The notes: generated by a model from the sequence alone, not told the origin. Counted from the stretch's first letter, positions 35,707 to 44,846 are shown. The stretch is DNA of 64,000 bases from Alphaproteobacteria bacterium (GCA_021776235.1 JAJFGG010000096.1:21485-85484), one strand, 5' to 3'. Numbers and translations are program-made.

Positions 35707-36432
35707 CTATCCTTTGCCGGCCTCGCCGATCTTTTTCATATCGGTTTCCTGCTCGTCCAGGACCATGCGCTTGTAGCCTTCGACGCCGTCGCCCATGTCT
35801 TCGGGCCACTCGAGCGTCATCAATTCGAACCGCATTTCTTTTGGCCCGAACAATACCATGATTGTCTGTAACCAAACCGCAATGCCCGAGGCCAAGGCGA
35901 CAATCAGGCCAACGCCCAAAACCGTCTTGATGATCCAGCGATGGCTCATGCCCACCAGCGAGGGTGAAATCTCGTTGGTAATGAAAGAGTCATAAGTGAA
36001 GATGTAGCAGAAATAGATCACCACGATGGTAAAGGGGATCATGAAAAACGTGGTGCCCATGAACTCGATGAATGCCTGTGCCTTGGTCTGCATGTGCATG
36101 CGCAACAGATCGACCCGGACATGGCGGTTGCGGGTAAAGCCATAGCCCAGAACCAGCGAGAACAAGGCTGTATGCACATGCCATTCCAGTTCCTGCAGCA
36201 TGGTGGATTGGAACATGGGGCTGACATTTTCCACCAGCCAAAGCTGGACATCAAACGAAGTGCCCGTCAGCTTGCGCCCGAAAACATCCATCATGGTGAA
36301 TAACACCAGGGGCAGGATGAAATAGGCGCCCCGTTGGCCGAAGAATTCCACGAAGTTCCTCAGCTTGTAGGAAAGCAGCACCAGGGGATGGGAGCTCAAT
36401 TCGTGGCGAGCCAATGTCGATTCAGTCATCAC
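35707..36432 (-). CDS. dctQ: TRAP transporter small permease (DctQ)
   Basis: 241 residues with four predicted membrane segments. Landmarks are FVEFFGQRGAYFILPLVLFT, FDVQLWLVENVSPMFQSTML and the helix VLGVGLIVALASGIAVWLQT. It stabilises the DctM permease in the inner membrane. It lies 12 bases after dctM as the last gene of the transporter operon. The charged C-terminal tail (EGYKRMVLDEQETDMKK) is longer than in many DctQ proteins. Confidence 0.9.
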   Translation of the reverse strand: MMTESTLARHELSSHPLVLLSYKLRNFVEFFGQRGAYFILPLVLFTMMDVFGRKLTGTSFDVQLWLVENVSPMFQSTMLQELEWHVHTALFSLVLGYGFTRNRHVRVDLLRMHMQTKAQAFIEFMGTTFFMIPFTIVVIYFCYIFTYDSFITNEISPSLVGMSHRWIIKTVLGVGLIVALASGIAVWLQTIMVLFGPKEMRFELMTLEWPEDMGDGVEGYKRMVLDEQETDMKKIGEAGKG

Positions 36433-36444
36433 ATAGTCTCCAAT

Positions 36445-37812
36445 CTACGCGTAAACAATGCCTGGCAGCCACAACGCGATCTGAGGCCAAACCAGCACCA
36501 GGATCACGCCAATCAGTTGAATAAGCACGAAGGGTATGATGCCCAGATAGATATTCTTAATATCCACCTCTTTTGGCGCTATGCCTTTCATATAGAACAG
36601 CGCAAAGCCGAATGGTGGGGTTAGGAACGAAGTTTGCAGATTGATGGCCACCAAAACCGTGAACCAGTAAACCACTGCTTCGTCCGCCACATGGCCGGCA
36701 AAGTCCAATTCTGCGACCAGAGGCGCGAACACCGGCAAGACAATCAGGGTGATCTCGACCCAATCCAGGAAGAAGCCCAGGAAGAAGACAATAGCCATGA
36801 TCAGGAATAACAGGCCCCAAGAACCAAGTCCGGCTTCCAGGATCAATTCTTCAACCACGTCATCACCGCCCAAGGAGCGGAAGACGTAGGCAAAACATGT
36901 AGCGGACATGACGATGAAGAAAATCATCGCGATGGTCAGGCCCGATGATTGGCAGACGCCCTTGACCACGTCCCACTTCAAGGTGCCCTTGAAGGCGGCA
37001 ATAACCATGGCGCCGAAGGCGCCCACCGCACCGGCTTCCGACGGGGTGGCCCAACCCAGTAGGATCGAACCCTTGATGAAGGCGATCAGGACCACCGGCG
37101 GGAAAAAGCCCCGTACCAGCAATGGCCCCAATTCATTGGACGGCACATACAGCAATTCCGGCGGCAGCTTGGGCGCGATGCTGGGCTTGGCGGCGGCCCA
37201 GCTTGTCACGAAGGTCAGATACATGGCCGCCAGCACCAGGCCCGGAATAATTGCCGACATGAATAATGTACCGACCGAGATGGACAGCAGATCCGCCATG
37301 ATAATCAGCATGATCGACGGCGGAATCAAAATACCCAAGGTACCCGAAGCGGCGATTACGCCGGTCGCCAGGGTTTGATGATAGCCTTGCCGCAGCATCA
37401 CCGGCAGGGCCAATGCGGTCATCATGGTAACCGAGGCGCCGATAATGCCGGTCATTGCGGCCAGAATGGTGCCCATGACGGTCACCGCCAGGGCCAGGGC
37501 GCCCGGCACCCGGCGCAGCAACACTTGGCAACAGTATAACATTTCGTTGGCGATACCGCTGCGTTCCATCATCGTGCCCATGAAAACGAATGTGGGCACC
37601 GCGACTAAAACCAGGTTCTCCGCCGCCATGCCCCAAATGCGCGGCATGAAATTGAAATACTCAATGAGTTTAAAATCTCCCACGACATGGCCAATCAGGC
37701 CAAAGCCAATGGCCAGGCCGCCCAGGATGAACGCCACCGGGTAGCCGGTGAACAACAAGCCAGCCAGGCTCAAAAACATAATAATCGGAAGATATTCAGT
37801 AAAAAATTCCAT
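36445..37812 (-). CDS. dctM: TRAP transporter large permease (DctM)
   Basis: 455 residues with about twelve hydrophobic segments. It shows family motifs GYPVAFILGGLAIGFGLI, MTGIIGASVTMMTALALPVM, ASGTLGILIPPSIMLIIMAD and a C-terminal SFLTPPFGFALFYMKGIAPK. It is a secondary, sodium-driven importer with a periplasmic binding protein. The length and organisation match DctM proteins working with TakP/mannitol-like binding proteins. Confidence 0.94.
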   Translation of the reverse strand: MEFFTEYLPIIMFLSLAGLLFTGYPVAFILGGLAIGFGLIGHVVGDFKLIEYFNFMPRIWGMAAENLVLVAVPTFVFMGTMMERSGIANEMLYCCQVLLRRVPGALALAVTVMGTILAAMTGIIGASVTMMTALALPVMLRQGYHQTLATGVIAASGTLGILIPPSIMLIIMADLLSISVGTLFMSAIIPGLVLAAMYLTFVTSWAAAKPSIAPKLPPELLYVPSNELGPLLVRGFFPPVVLIAFIKGSILLGWATPSEAGAVGAFGAMVIAAFKGTLKWDVVKGVCQSSGLTIAMIFFIVMSATCFAYVFRSLGGDDVVEELILEAGLGSWGLLFLIMAIVFFLGFFLDWVEITLIVLPVFAPLVAELDFAGHVADEAVVYWFTVLVAINLQTSFLTPPFGFALFYMKGIAPKEVDIKNIYLGIIPFVLIQLIGVILVLVWPQIALWLPGIVYA

Positions 37813-37971
37813 AGGTCAGTTTCCGTTACGGCGGTTAATCAGCCGGTTACTCAGTTGCCATTAGGATTACTGCCGCTTATGACGCATGGGCCTTGTTGAG
37901 GCCGCTTTGCCGAAACCGATGTACAAGAGCAGCATTTGCGACGCGGTTCTATTGTGCGGTGGTCAATATTA

Positions 37972-37998
37972 CTGGGCCCCAGGAATCCCGGGGCCCAG
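37972..37998. terminator. Hairpin between dctP and dctM
   Basis: A 9-bp perfect GC stem (CTGGGCCCC with GGGGCCCAG) lies 41 bases past the dctP stop and 160 bases before dctM. It lacks a long U-run in the operon direction, so it is better read as a partial terminator or mRNA-stabilising hairpin favouring binding-protein excess. Confidence 0.6.
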
Positions 37999-38038
37999 CT
38001 TTATTGCAGTCCTGACCCTTTATGGTCAAGTCCGGCGA

Positions 38039-39097
38039 TCAATCGAGATAGCCGTGATCTTTCCAGATTTTATACTTGGCACGGAAGCTGGAGTAGCTTG
38101 CGTACACTTCCTTGAACAAAGGATCTTTCGCTGATTCTTCGGCGACCACTTCGTCCCAGGCCTTCCTCAGGATGTCCAGGTCGGCGTTGGACCAGCGCAC
38201 GGATTCTACGCCTTTGGCCTTCAGCTTCGCCATGGCTTCAAACTGCTTGGCTTCCGAACGGGTGTTTGACCAGGTGATGGAATCGCCACAGCCGGCTTTT
38301 ATGATAGCTTGCTGCTGCTTCGACAGGCCATCCCAGCCCTTTTTGTTCATCAACAGCTCGCCGACGGACGATTGCTGATGCCAGCCGGGGAAGTAATTGA
38401 ACTTGGCGATCTGATAGAAGCCCAGGTCATAGTCGATTGAAGGCATGGAGAATTCCGTCGCATCGATTACGCCGCGTTCCAGAGCCGGATAGATGTCCGC
38501 ACCGGCCAGCAACTGGGTGGATATGCCAAGTTTGGACATGACCACGGCGCCCAGGCCGAAGAAGCGCATTTTCAGGCCCTTCAACTCGCCAATGGAGTTG
38601 TATTTTTTGCGGAACCAGCCCGAAGTCTCCGGGGCGATGAGGGCACAATGCAGCCCGAACACACCGTTCTCGGCATAGAGACGATTGTAAATCTCGTCGC
38701 CACCGCCGTATTCCAGCCAAGCCAGGAATTCACCGCCGCGGGGACCGAACGGCACCGCTGTGTAAAATGAAAGGGCGGGGTATTTGCCAACGTGATAACC
38801 GGCCGTGCCCCACATGGCGTCAATCGAACCAGCCTTGACAGCGTCCCAACCCTGCAGGGTCGGTACCAGCGAGCCGGGCTCGAAGAATTTAATCTTCATG
38901 GCGCCGCCTGACATGTCGCTGATGATGTCCTGATAACGCCGCGCCACTTCGCCGATAATCGACAATTTGGAGCCGAAAGCGCTTTGCATTTTCCATTTCA
39001 GTTTCTCAACCGCATTGGCGGAAGTCGAAACACCGGACACCAGTGTCAACGACACAACAGCAGCCGTAGATAGTTTAAGTAGTCCTTTGAGTCCCAC
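38039..39097 (-). CDS. dctP: TRAP transporter substrate-binding protein (DctP/TakP-like)
   Basis: 352 residues from a GTG at 39097; GGGAGG six bases upstream decides this start over a longer frame. Signal peptide: LLKLSTAAVVSLTLVSGVST then ANA. Family landmarks: KMKIKFFEPGSL-like strand (residues AMKIKFFEPGSLVPTLQGWD), ETSGWFRKKYNSIGELKGLK and MRFFGLGAVVMSKLG. The IGELKGLKMR and GVIDATEFSMPSIDYDLGFY parts fit the branch that binds 2-oxoacids, lactate or similar. The true ligand cannot be read from sequence. Confidence 0.92.
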   Translation of the reverse strand: MGLKGLLKLSTAAVVSLTLVSGVSTSANAVEKLKWKMQSAFGSKLSIIGEVARRYQDIISDMSGGAMKIKFFEPGSLVPTLQGWDAVKAGSIDAMWGTAGYHVGKYPALSFYTAVPFGPRGGEFLAWLEYGGGDEIYNRLYAENGVFGLHCALIAPETSGWFRKKYNSIGELKGLKMRFFGLGAVVMSKLGISTQLLAGADIYPALERGVIDATEFSMPSIDYDLGFYQIAKFNYFPGWHQQSSVGELLMNKKGWDGLSKQQQAIIKAGCGDSITWSNTRSEAKQFEAMAKLKAKGVESVRWSNADLDILRKAWDEVVAEESAKDPLFKEVYASYSSFRAKYKIWKDHGYLD

Positions 39098-39197
39098 GAT
39101 AGCCTCCCTGAAACATTTTCCGTAGGTTGAAGTCGGCCACAATACAATGTTGTTGGGGCCGAAACGTCAACGTCTAAATTTACGAAATCTTAACATA

Positions 39198-39398
39198 ATG
39201 CATAATAGGCACTGGAATCAGCCGCTTGCAGCCGGAAATTTGCAGCGTGATTTAGCCAATCTACGGGAGCGACTGGCGCAACTAGGCGATCTGGGTATTA
39301 TTTCAGAGAGTTCATGCGCTGCGCGGAATGCGACGGACGGCACCGCGCCGCTTGCATCAAATCTGAATAGATCCGGAATCGAGTCGGAATTGACTTAG
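39198..39398 (+). CDS. Doubtful small open frame
   Basis: 66 codons starting MHNRHWNQPLAAGNL and running on through a Leu/Arg-rich helix (RDLANLRERLAQLGDLGIIS). There is no clear ribosome site. It fills most of the gap between the TRAP operon and the lysoplasmalogenase remnant, and its stop overlaps the remnant's stop from the other strand. I recognise no homologue; it may be chance. Confidence 0.2.
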   Translation: MHNRHWNQPLAAGNLQRDLANLRERLAQLGDLGIISESSCAARNATDGTAPLASNLNRSGIESELT

Positions 39399-39971
39399 TT
39401 TGCGCGGACAGCGTGAAAAATTAGTAGCTGCCCACTGTAATAAGCCGCCCAGGTTATTTCGCCGCTGAGAGGAAAGTCGCGCTTGAAGCGGCGAACGGCG
39501 ATACAGATATCGGAAAACATGAACAACAATGCGCCAGGTACCAGGATCAGGGCTGGATAGGCCGACAGCAGCGCCATAGCCGTCATGCCCACGATGACAA
39601 GCGTATAAGCCAGCACCGCGGGCCGCATTGGGCCGAGATCACCATATAGCCAGACCGCCAGGGCCAGGCCTGCAATAGCGACCAGCACGGCGCCCAAAAG
39701 CCCTCCCGGCGTGGGTGCCCAGTCTAAGGCGAAAATGGCGCTCGCCGCGCAGGGCCAGGAGCCAATCCCCCACGGCGGACAGGAGCAGTGCGAGGGCCAA
39801 CAGCGGTTGGGCCGGCCAAGCCAGGGCCGCCAACAAGGCACAACCCAGGGCCTTGATCACCGCGCTGCCCGGATAGGGCGCCCGATGCCGGGTCAACAAA
39901 AACAACAATGCGGCAGAGAAAGATGGCAGCAGTATCAGCACCGGACCGGACATGAAATGGGCGCGGCTCAT
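39395..39971 (-). pseudogene. Frame-broken YhhN-family lysoplasmalogenase
   Basis: Two frames together make one YhhN protein. The 5' frame (ATG 39971) reads FMSGPVLILLPSFSAALLFL and ends its recognisable part at LLSAVGDWLLALRGERHF. The 3' frame, from about 39740, reads LLGAVLVAIAGLALAVWLYG, LAYTLVIVGMTAMALLSAYP, LLFMFSDICIAVRRF and ends TWAAYYSGQLLIFHAVRAN. The switch lies near 39725-39745, and the AH-x-x-Y segment usually found there is missing, so a small deletion plus frameshift is likely. Intact members cleave lysoplasmalogens in the membrane. A sequencing error cannot be excluded. Confidence 0.65.
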
Positions 39972-40135
39972 CCACCGTTCAGAGCGGGGCTCACACGCTC
40001 GGCGAACAGGCCCACGCTGGCCTGGGTTTTATCTCGTCCCATGCAACCAAAATCCATCATCATCGCCACATGGCCGGCCACGCCGCGGTTTTCTTCAGGA
40101 TAATGGTCATACCGCGAAATGATCGATTTACGCAT
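39968..40135 (-). CDS. Small hypothetical protein overlapping the yhhN remnant
   Basis: 55 residues, MRKSIISRYDHYPEENRGVA continuing to CMGRDKTQASVGLFAERVSP and ending ALNGG. Its TGA overlaps the yhhN ATG as ATGA, a sign of translational coupling and so of real expression. GGA lies about ten bases before the ATG. It has no membrane segment or signal peptide, and a His/Asp/Glu-rich beginning that could bind metal. I do not recognise a family. Confidence 0.5.
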   Translation of the reverse strand: MRKSIISRYDHYPEENRGVAGHVAMMMDFGCMGRDKTQASVGLFAERVSPALNGG

Positions 40136-40186
40136 AGGACTAAGTTCCGTTGGCTGGCATTTGGGCTGGTCTTCGTCGTTGGACCT

Positions 40187-40981
40187 TTAGCCAGCCTTTA
40201 AGCCATAATCGGCACCCCATCCCAGGCCGGCGCGGGTGCCGGCGCGAGGCATATATTCGCAACCGATCCAGCCGTCGTAGCCGGCCGCGTCAATGGCGTC
40301 GAACAAATAGGGAAAATTGATCTCGCCTTCGTCCGGCTCCCGGCGGTCCGGTGGGTTGGCAATCTGGACATGGCCGATATCCGGCAGGCAGTCGGCGAAG
40401 CGATGGACCAAATCACCCTCCATGATCTGCACATGGTAGACGTCGAATTGCAGTCGTATATTGGGCTTGTCCAGCTCCGCCATGATGGCGCGTGCCTGGC
40501 TGGTGGTTTGCAGGAACATGCCGGGCACATCCCGTTTGCCGTTGATTGGTTCGATCATCAGGTTCAGACCCAAAGGCGCCAATTGGTCCGCTGCCCAGCC
40601 CAGGTTTTCGCGATAGGCATCTTCATAGGCGATGCGTTCCGTGCCCGCCGCAGGCGCTAGCCCGGCCACGGAATGGATATTCCTACAGTCCAGGGCCCGG
40701 GCATATTCGATGGCCCGGTCGATGCCGTCGCGATATTCCTGTTGGCGGTCGGGCAGGCAGGTCAGACCCCGTTCGCCCCCCGCCCAGTCACCTGCCGGCA
40801 TGTTGATCAGCACCAGTTCAAGACCGGCTGCGCCCAGGCAATTGGACAATTCGTCGGTACTGCGGACATAGGGGAATAGACTCTCCACACCCTTAAATCC
40901 GGCCTCGGCGGCGGCGGCAAAGCGCGCCGGGAATTCCATCTCGGTAAATAGCATGGTCAAATTGGCGGCGAATTTGGGCAT
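40187..40981 (-). CDS. Hydroxypyruvate isomerase family TIM-barrel protein
   Basis: 264 residues from the ATG at 40981; a TTG seven codons upstream is less likely. The fold and metal ligands of the Hyi/OtnI family are visible: LMIEPINGKRDVPGMFLQTT (Glu), LQFDVYHVQIMEGDL (Asp), HVQIANPPDRREPDEGEINF (His/Gln) and WIGCEYMPRAGT (Glu). Such enzymes interconvert hydroxypyruvate and tartronate semialdehyde or act on related four-carbon oxoacids. No glyoxylate or tetronate genes are adjacent, so the substrate is open. Confidence 0.9.
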   Translation of the reverse strand: MPKFAANLTMLFTEMEFPARFAAAAEAGFKGVESLFPYVRSTDELSNCLGAAGLELVLINMPAGDWAGGERGLTCLPDRQQEYRDGIDRAIEYARALDCRNIHSVAGLAPAAGTERIAYEDAYRENLGWAADQLAPLGLNLMIEPINGKRDVPGMFLQTTSQARAIMAELDKPNIRLQFDVYHVQIMEGDLVHRFADCLPDIGHVQIANPPDRREPDEGEINFPYLFDAIDAAGYDGWIGCEYMPRAGTRAGLGWGADYGLKAG

Positions 40982-41153
40982 CGGGGTTCTCGGATTTAGC
41001 AAAACTTTTTAAGCGGCGTCGATTTTCCCCAGTTTGTCATCAAGGGCGCCAGGACCACAAGCAGCCATATTGCGGCGGGCGTCTTGCCGGGCAGCCCTGC
41101 CACGTGCCACGCTGGCGCATTGCGGCTTGGAATGGCCCAATCAACTGCGGGCA

Positions 41154-42287
41154 ATGATGGTAGATGCTTGGATAAATGTGGCGACGGAGGCGGGCGGTGC
41201 GGTGCTGGTGCAGGCGGGCGGCCATTGGGATGCCCGCAATGTGACACGGCTGGATCAGCAGTTGCGCGGCCTGGCCGCCGGCACCGGTGCCGCGGTGACC
41301 CTTGATCTGGCCCAGGTGGACCGTTTGGATACTGCCGGGGCCTGGCTGTTGTACCGCACCCGCAAGGAACTCCGGGCCCATGGCGGGCGGGCCGATTATG
41401 CCGGCCTGACGCCGGCTCATGAGGCGATGCTGGAACAGGTCGCTGCAAACGACCAACCGGCCGAGATAGAGCCGCCGCGCCAACCGGCACTGCTGGCGGT
41501 GCTGGATCGGCTGGGTCGTGGCGCCGTCGACGTGGTGCTGGAAGGGCGGCAACAGATCGCCTTTCTGGGGCTGTTGTTGCTGACCTTGGCGGGTACGCTG
41601 CGCCATCCCGGCCGGCTGCGCCTGGTGCCCCTGATCTATCATATGGAGAAGGTGGGTTTTAACGCGGTGCCGATCGTTGGGCTGATCTCGTTTCTGATCG
41701 GCGTGGTGCTGGCCTATCAGGGCGCGGTGCAATTGCAGCGCTTTGGCGCCGAGATATTCGTGGTCAATCTGATCGCCGTGTCGGTCCTGCGCGAAATCGC
41801 CATTTTGTTGACCGCGATCGTCGTGGCGGGCCGTTCGGGCAGCGCCTTCACGGCCGAGATCGGTTCCATGGCGGTCAACGAAGAGGTGGACGCCATGCGC
41901 ACACTGGGCCTCGACCCCATGGAAGTTCTGGTGCTGCCCCGGGTTCTCGCCCTGGTCATTACCCTGCCGTTGTTGGCCTTCTTCGCTGACATGATGGGCC
42001 TGTTTGGCGGCATGATGATGTGTTGGGCCGTTTTGGATATTTCTCCGGCCCTGTTTCTGGAGCGGCTGCAGGGCGCGGTTTCGCCATGGTCGTTTTGGGT
42101 GGGCATGATAAAGGCGCCGTTTTTCGCTTTTCTGATATCCATGGTTGGTTGTCTTGAAGGGCTTCGCGTGGCCCGTAGCGCAGAAAGCGTTGGCCAGCAA
42201 ACCACCCGTTCCGTGGTCACGGGAATATTTCTGGTCATCGTGGCTGATGCCTTGTTCTCGGTCTTTTTTGCCGCCGTGGGCGTATAG
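41154..42287 (+). CDS. mlaE: MlaE-type lipid ABC permease with fused STAS domain
   Basis: 377 residues (ATG 41154, or 41157). Residues about 15-100 form a STAS domain (VTLDLAQVDRLDTAGAWLLY), the role played by separate MlaB in E. coli. The rest is the MlaE permease: VGFNAVPIVGLISFLIGVVL, GAEIFVVNLIAVSVLREIAI, GRSGSAFTAEIGSMAVNEEV and DAMRTLGLDPMEVLVLPRVL. Inner membrane. It leads an operon mlaE-mlaF-mlaD-lipoprotein with gaps of only a few bases. The STAS fusion is common in alphaproteobacteria. Confidence 0.93.
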   Translation: MMVDAWINVATEAGGAVLVQAGGHWDARNVTRLDQQLRGLAAGTGAAVTLDLAQVDRLDTAGAWLLYRTRKELRAHGGRADYAGLTPAHEAMLEQVAANDQPAEIEPPRQPALLAVLDRLGRGAVDVVLEGRQQIAFLGLLLLTLAGTLRHPGRLRLVPLIYHMEKVGFNAVPIVGLISFLIGVVLAYQGAVQLQRFGAEIFVVNLIAVSVLREIAILLTAIVVAGRSGSAFTAEIGSMAVNEEVDAMRTLGLDPMEVLVLPRVLALVITLPLLAFFADMMGLFGGMMMCWAVLDISPALFLERLQGAVSPWSFWVGMIKAPFFAFLISMVGCLEGLRVARSAESVGQQTTRSVVTGIFLVIVADALFSVFFAAVGV

Positions 42288-42290
42288 GCG

Positions 42291-43079
42291 ATGGCGGCGC
42301 AGGTGGAGCCGATCATCCGGGTCCGGGGCCTGCGGACGCAATTCGGCGATCAGGTTGTCCACCAGGACCTGGACCTGGATGTCCGCCGGGGTGAAATTCT
42401 TGGCATCGTCGGTGGCTCCGGTACCGGCAAGTCGGTTCTGCTGCGCACGATTATTGGCCTGAACCGGCCGGCAGCTGGCCGGATTGAGGTATTTGGCCAG
42501 GATATGGCCAAAATTACTGCCGCCGAACGAATGGCGGTGGAACAGCGTTGGGGCGTGTTGTTTCAGGACGGCGCCCTGTTTTCATCGTTGACCGTGGCGC
42601 AGAATATCGAAGTGCCCATGAAGGAGCATTTAGACATGCCGGCCCGATTGCGGGACGAGATCGCAGCCCTGAAAATTGCCATGGTGGGCTTGCCGCCGGA
42701 AGCGGGATCGAAGTACCCGTCCGAACTTTCAGGCGGGATGCGTAAACGGGCCGGCCTGGCCCGCAGTCTGGCCCTGGACCCGGATCTGATCTTCCTGGAC
42801 GAACCGACCTCTGGTCTGGACCCCATCGGCGCGGCCAACTTTGATCAACTGATCCGGCGTTTGCAGATCAATCTGGGCTTGACCGTGTTCATGGTTACCC
42901 ACGACCTCGACAGTCTGCATGCCATCTGTGACCGCATCGCAATGCTGGCGGAGAAGCGTATAATGGTCATCGGTTCGATGGCGGACATGCTGCACCACGA
43001 GCACCCATGGGTGCACGAATATTTTCACGGCCCGCGGGCTCGCGCGGCGCGGCGCAAAGATGAAGAGGTTAGCGGCTGA
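42291..43079 (+). CDS. mlaF: MlaF-type lipid transport ATPase
   Basis: 262 residues. Walker A is GIVGGSGTGKSVLL, the Q-loop FQDGALFSSLTV, the signature LSGGMRKRAGLARSLAL, and Walker B with the following Asp LIFLDEPTSGLDPIG; the switch His is in MVTHDLDSL. The long C-terminal end (HHEHPWVHEYFHGPRARAAR) is typical of MlaF and helps dimer contacts. It drives lipid movement through MlaE. It starts 3 bases after the mlaE stop. Confidence 0.95.
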   Translation: MAAQVEPIIRVRGLRTQFGDQVVHQDLDLDVRRGEILGIVGGSGTGKSVLLRTIIGLNRPAAGRIEVFGQDMAKITAAERMAVEQRWGVLFQDGALFSSLTVAQNIEVPMKEHLDMPARLRDEIAALKIAMVGLPPEAGSKYPSELSGGMRKRAGLARSLALDPDLIFLDEPTSGLDPIGAANFDQLIRRLQINLGLTVFMVTHDLDSLHAICDRIAMLAEKRIMVIGSMADMLHHEHPWVHEYFHGPRARAARRKDEEVSG

Positions 43080-43081
43080 AA

Positions 43082-44068
43082 ATGGAAACCCGGGCCAACC
43101 ATGTGGTGATCGGGGCGTTTGTGCTGGTAATTGTCGCTGGTTTGTTCGGCTTTGTTTTGTGGCTGGCGAAGATCGAGATCGACCGGGAGTTCGCCTATTA
43201 TCGGGTAACCTTTGATGAGGCCGTCTCGGGCCTGTCCATCGGCGGTGATGTCCGCTACAGCGGCATTCCGGTCGGCACTGTGAAAATGATCGAAATTGCC
43301 CCGGAGGATCCCGGCCGGGTGCGGGTCACTTTGGAGATTGCTCGCAGCACGCCTGTTTGGGCCGATACAGTGGCAAAGCTGGAGCTGCAGGGCATCACCG
43401 GCGTGGCGTTCGTGCAATTGCGCGGCGGCACAACCGCGGCCGGACCGCCAGAGCCGGGGCCGGATGGTGAACCGCCGATGATCCGCTCGGAGCGCTCGGC
43501 CATTCAAGCCTTCTTCGCCGGTGCTCCTGAATTGATCAACCGGGCCGTTATTCTTGTTGATGCCATCACCAATCTGGTCAACGAGGGTAACCGTACGGCA
43601 TTTGGCCAGATCCTGGCCAATGTTGACGATCTAAGCGGGCGCCTGGCGCGGCGCGGGCCGGCGTTGGAACAGGCGCTGGTCGATCTGCAGCAAATTGCCC
43701 ACCGGAGCAACGAGTTGCTGGGCCGCTTGAACGGTTTGCTGGACAGCGCCGATGCCACGTTGTCGGTGGCGCGGGGCACCTTGAGCACCGCAGACAATTT
43801 GATGGAGGGCGATGTGCGCCAGGTCCTGCAAGAACTAGGCGCCGCCTCGCAACAATTTCAGGTGGTGGGCAACAATCTGCAAACTCTGGTGGCGGACAAC
43901 CGTCAAGGTTTGACGGCATTTTCCAATGACGGCTTGTTGGAATTGACCCGGTTCCTGGAAGAAGCGAGGGTCTTGATCGCGGCTGCGACCCGCTTGATTG
44001 AAGATTTGGAGGACGATCCAGCGCAGTTCCTGTTTGGCGATCAGCAGGAAGGCTTCGAGGCGAGATGA
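43082..44068 (+). CDS. mlaD: MlaD/MCE-domain lipid-binding protein
   Basis: 328 residues. One N-terminal membrane helix (VIGAFVLVIVAGLFGFVLWL), one MCE domain (about 38-120; YRVTFDEAVSGLSIGGDVRY, then VKMIEIAPEDPGRVRVTLEI) and a long C-terminal helical region (150-310) rich in heptads. It would form a hexameric periplasmic ring on MlaE. The extended helical tail resembles PqiB/YebT needle proteins more than short E. coli MlaD, so a longer reach across the periplasm is possible. Confidence 0.9.
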   Translation: METRANHVVIGAFVLVIVAGLFGFVLWLAKIEIDREFAYYRVTFDEAVSGLSIGGDVRYSGIPVGTVKMIEIAPEDPGRVRVTLEIARSTPVWADTVAKLELQGITGVAFVQLRGGTTAAGPPEPGPDGEPPMIRSERSAIQAFFAGAPELINRAVILVDAITNLVNEGNRTAFGQILANVDDLSGRLARRGPALEQALVDLQQIAHRSNELLGRLNGLLDSADATLSVARGTLSTADNLMEGDVRQVLQELGAASQQFQVVGNNLQTLVADNRQGLTAFSNDGLLELTRFLEEARVLIAAATRLIEDLEDDPAQFLFGDQQEGFEAR

Positions 44069-44703
44069 TGGTAAATAGGTTGCCGATGTCGAGAATGGGG
44101 TGGCTGGCCTGGCTTTGTTTCCTGGCCTTGGCACTGGCAGGTTGCACAGGTCTGCTGCAGGACCTCGGAGGGCCGGCACCCAATCTCTATACCTTGACGC
44201 CAAAGAGCACCTTCAGCAAAGGGCTGCCGCGGGTTACCTGGCAGCTGGTGGTGGAGGAACCGATCGCCTCCGGTGGCTTGAATGTCGAACGAATTGCCCT
44301 GCGCGCCTTGCCCACGGAATTGAAATATTTCGCCCGCGCCCGTTGGACGGAACGGGCCCCGCGAATGGTTCAGACTCTGTTGGTGGAAAGTTTCGAGAAC
44401 AGCGGCGCCATTGTCGCTGTTGGTCGCAAAGCCATTGGCCTGCGTTCCGACTTCAATCTGAAAGTGGATTTGCGGGAATTCCAGGCGGAATACTTTGACG
44501 CCGATGGCATTCCGACCATACGTGTGCGTTGGAACGCCAAGCTTGTCCAACAGCCTCTGCGTACCATTATTGCCTCGAAGACATTCGAAGCCGCCATCAG
44601 AGCCGAGGGCAAGGATATGCTGCAGGTGATCTTGGCCTTTGATAAAGCCCTGGGCAAAGTCCTGCGCCGTACGGTGGAATGGACCCTCCGCCAGCGCGGG
44701 TAG
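44065..44703 (+). CDS. ABC-type lipid transport auxiliary lipoprotein (PqiC/LetC-like)
   Basis: 212 residues, overlapping the mlaD stop by four bases (ATGA). Signal peptide with lipobox LALALAGCTG. The mature part matches the ABC_trans_aux family: PNLYTLTPKSTF, QLVVEEPIASGGLNVERIAL, LKYFARARWTERAPRMVQTL and DFNLKVDLREFQAEYF. Such lipoproteins work at the outer membrane with MCE systems. Its stop lies 6 bases before the double-hairpin element. Confidence 0.9.
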   Translation: MMVNRLPMSRMGWLAWLCFLALALAGCTGLLQDLGGPAPNLYTLTPKSTFSKGLPRVTWQLVVEEPIASGGLNVERIALRALPTELKYFARARWTERAPRMVQTLLVESFENSGAIVAVGRKAIGLRSDFNLKVDLREFQAEYFDADGIPTIRVRWNAKLVQQPLRTIIASKTFEAAIRAEGKDMLQVILAFDKALGKVLRRTVEWTLRQRG

Positions 44704-44743
44704 GTATTAAATACCACTTTGCGCTGATAGGGACCCATATAGA

Positions 44744-44837
44744 CGCCTTGCGGACGTTTTCGGGTAGGAGCGTGCGACGCAGCGATACGGGGTATGGTCA
44801 GTCGTGCGCGACGCCAACCGAAAACGTCCGCAAGGCG
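44744..44837 (+). repeat. Hairpin unit A of the double-hairpin element
   Basis: Stem arms 44744-44763 (CGCCTTGCGGACGTTTTCGG) and 44818-44837 pair over all 20 bases. The 54-nt loop begins GTAGGAG and ends CGACGCCAA. Both loop ends are shared with unit B, which points to a conserved structure or protein site at the loop base. Confidence 0.9.
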
Positions 44838-44846
44838 CCGTTCCGG

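Noticed and set aside
41040..42362. Long antisense open frame opposite mlaE
   Set aside because: His/Gln-rich composition typical of the reverse complement of a GC-rich gene; mlaE is unmistakable on the other strand.
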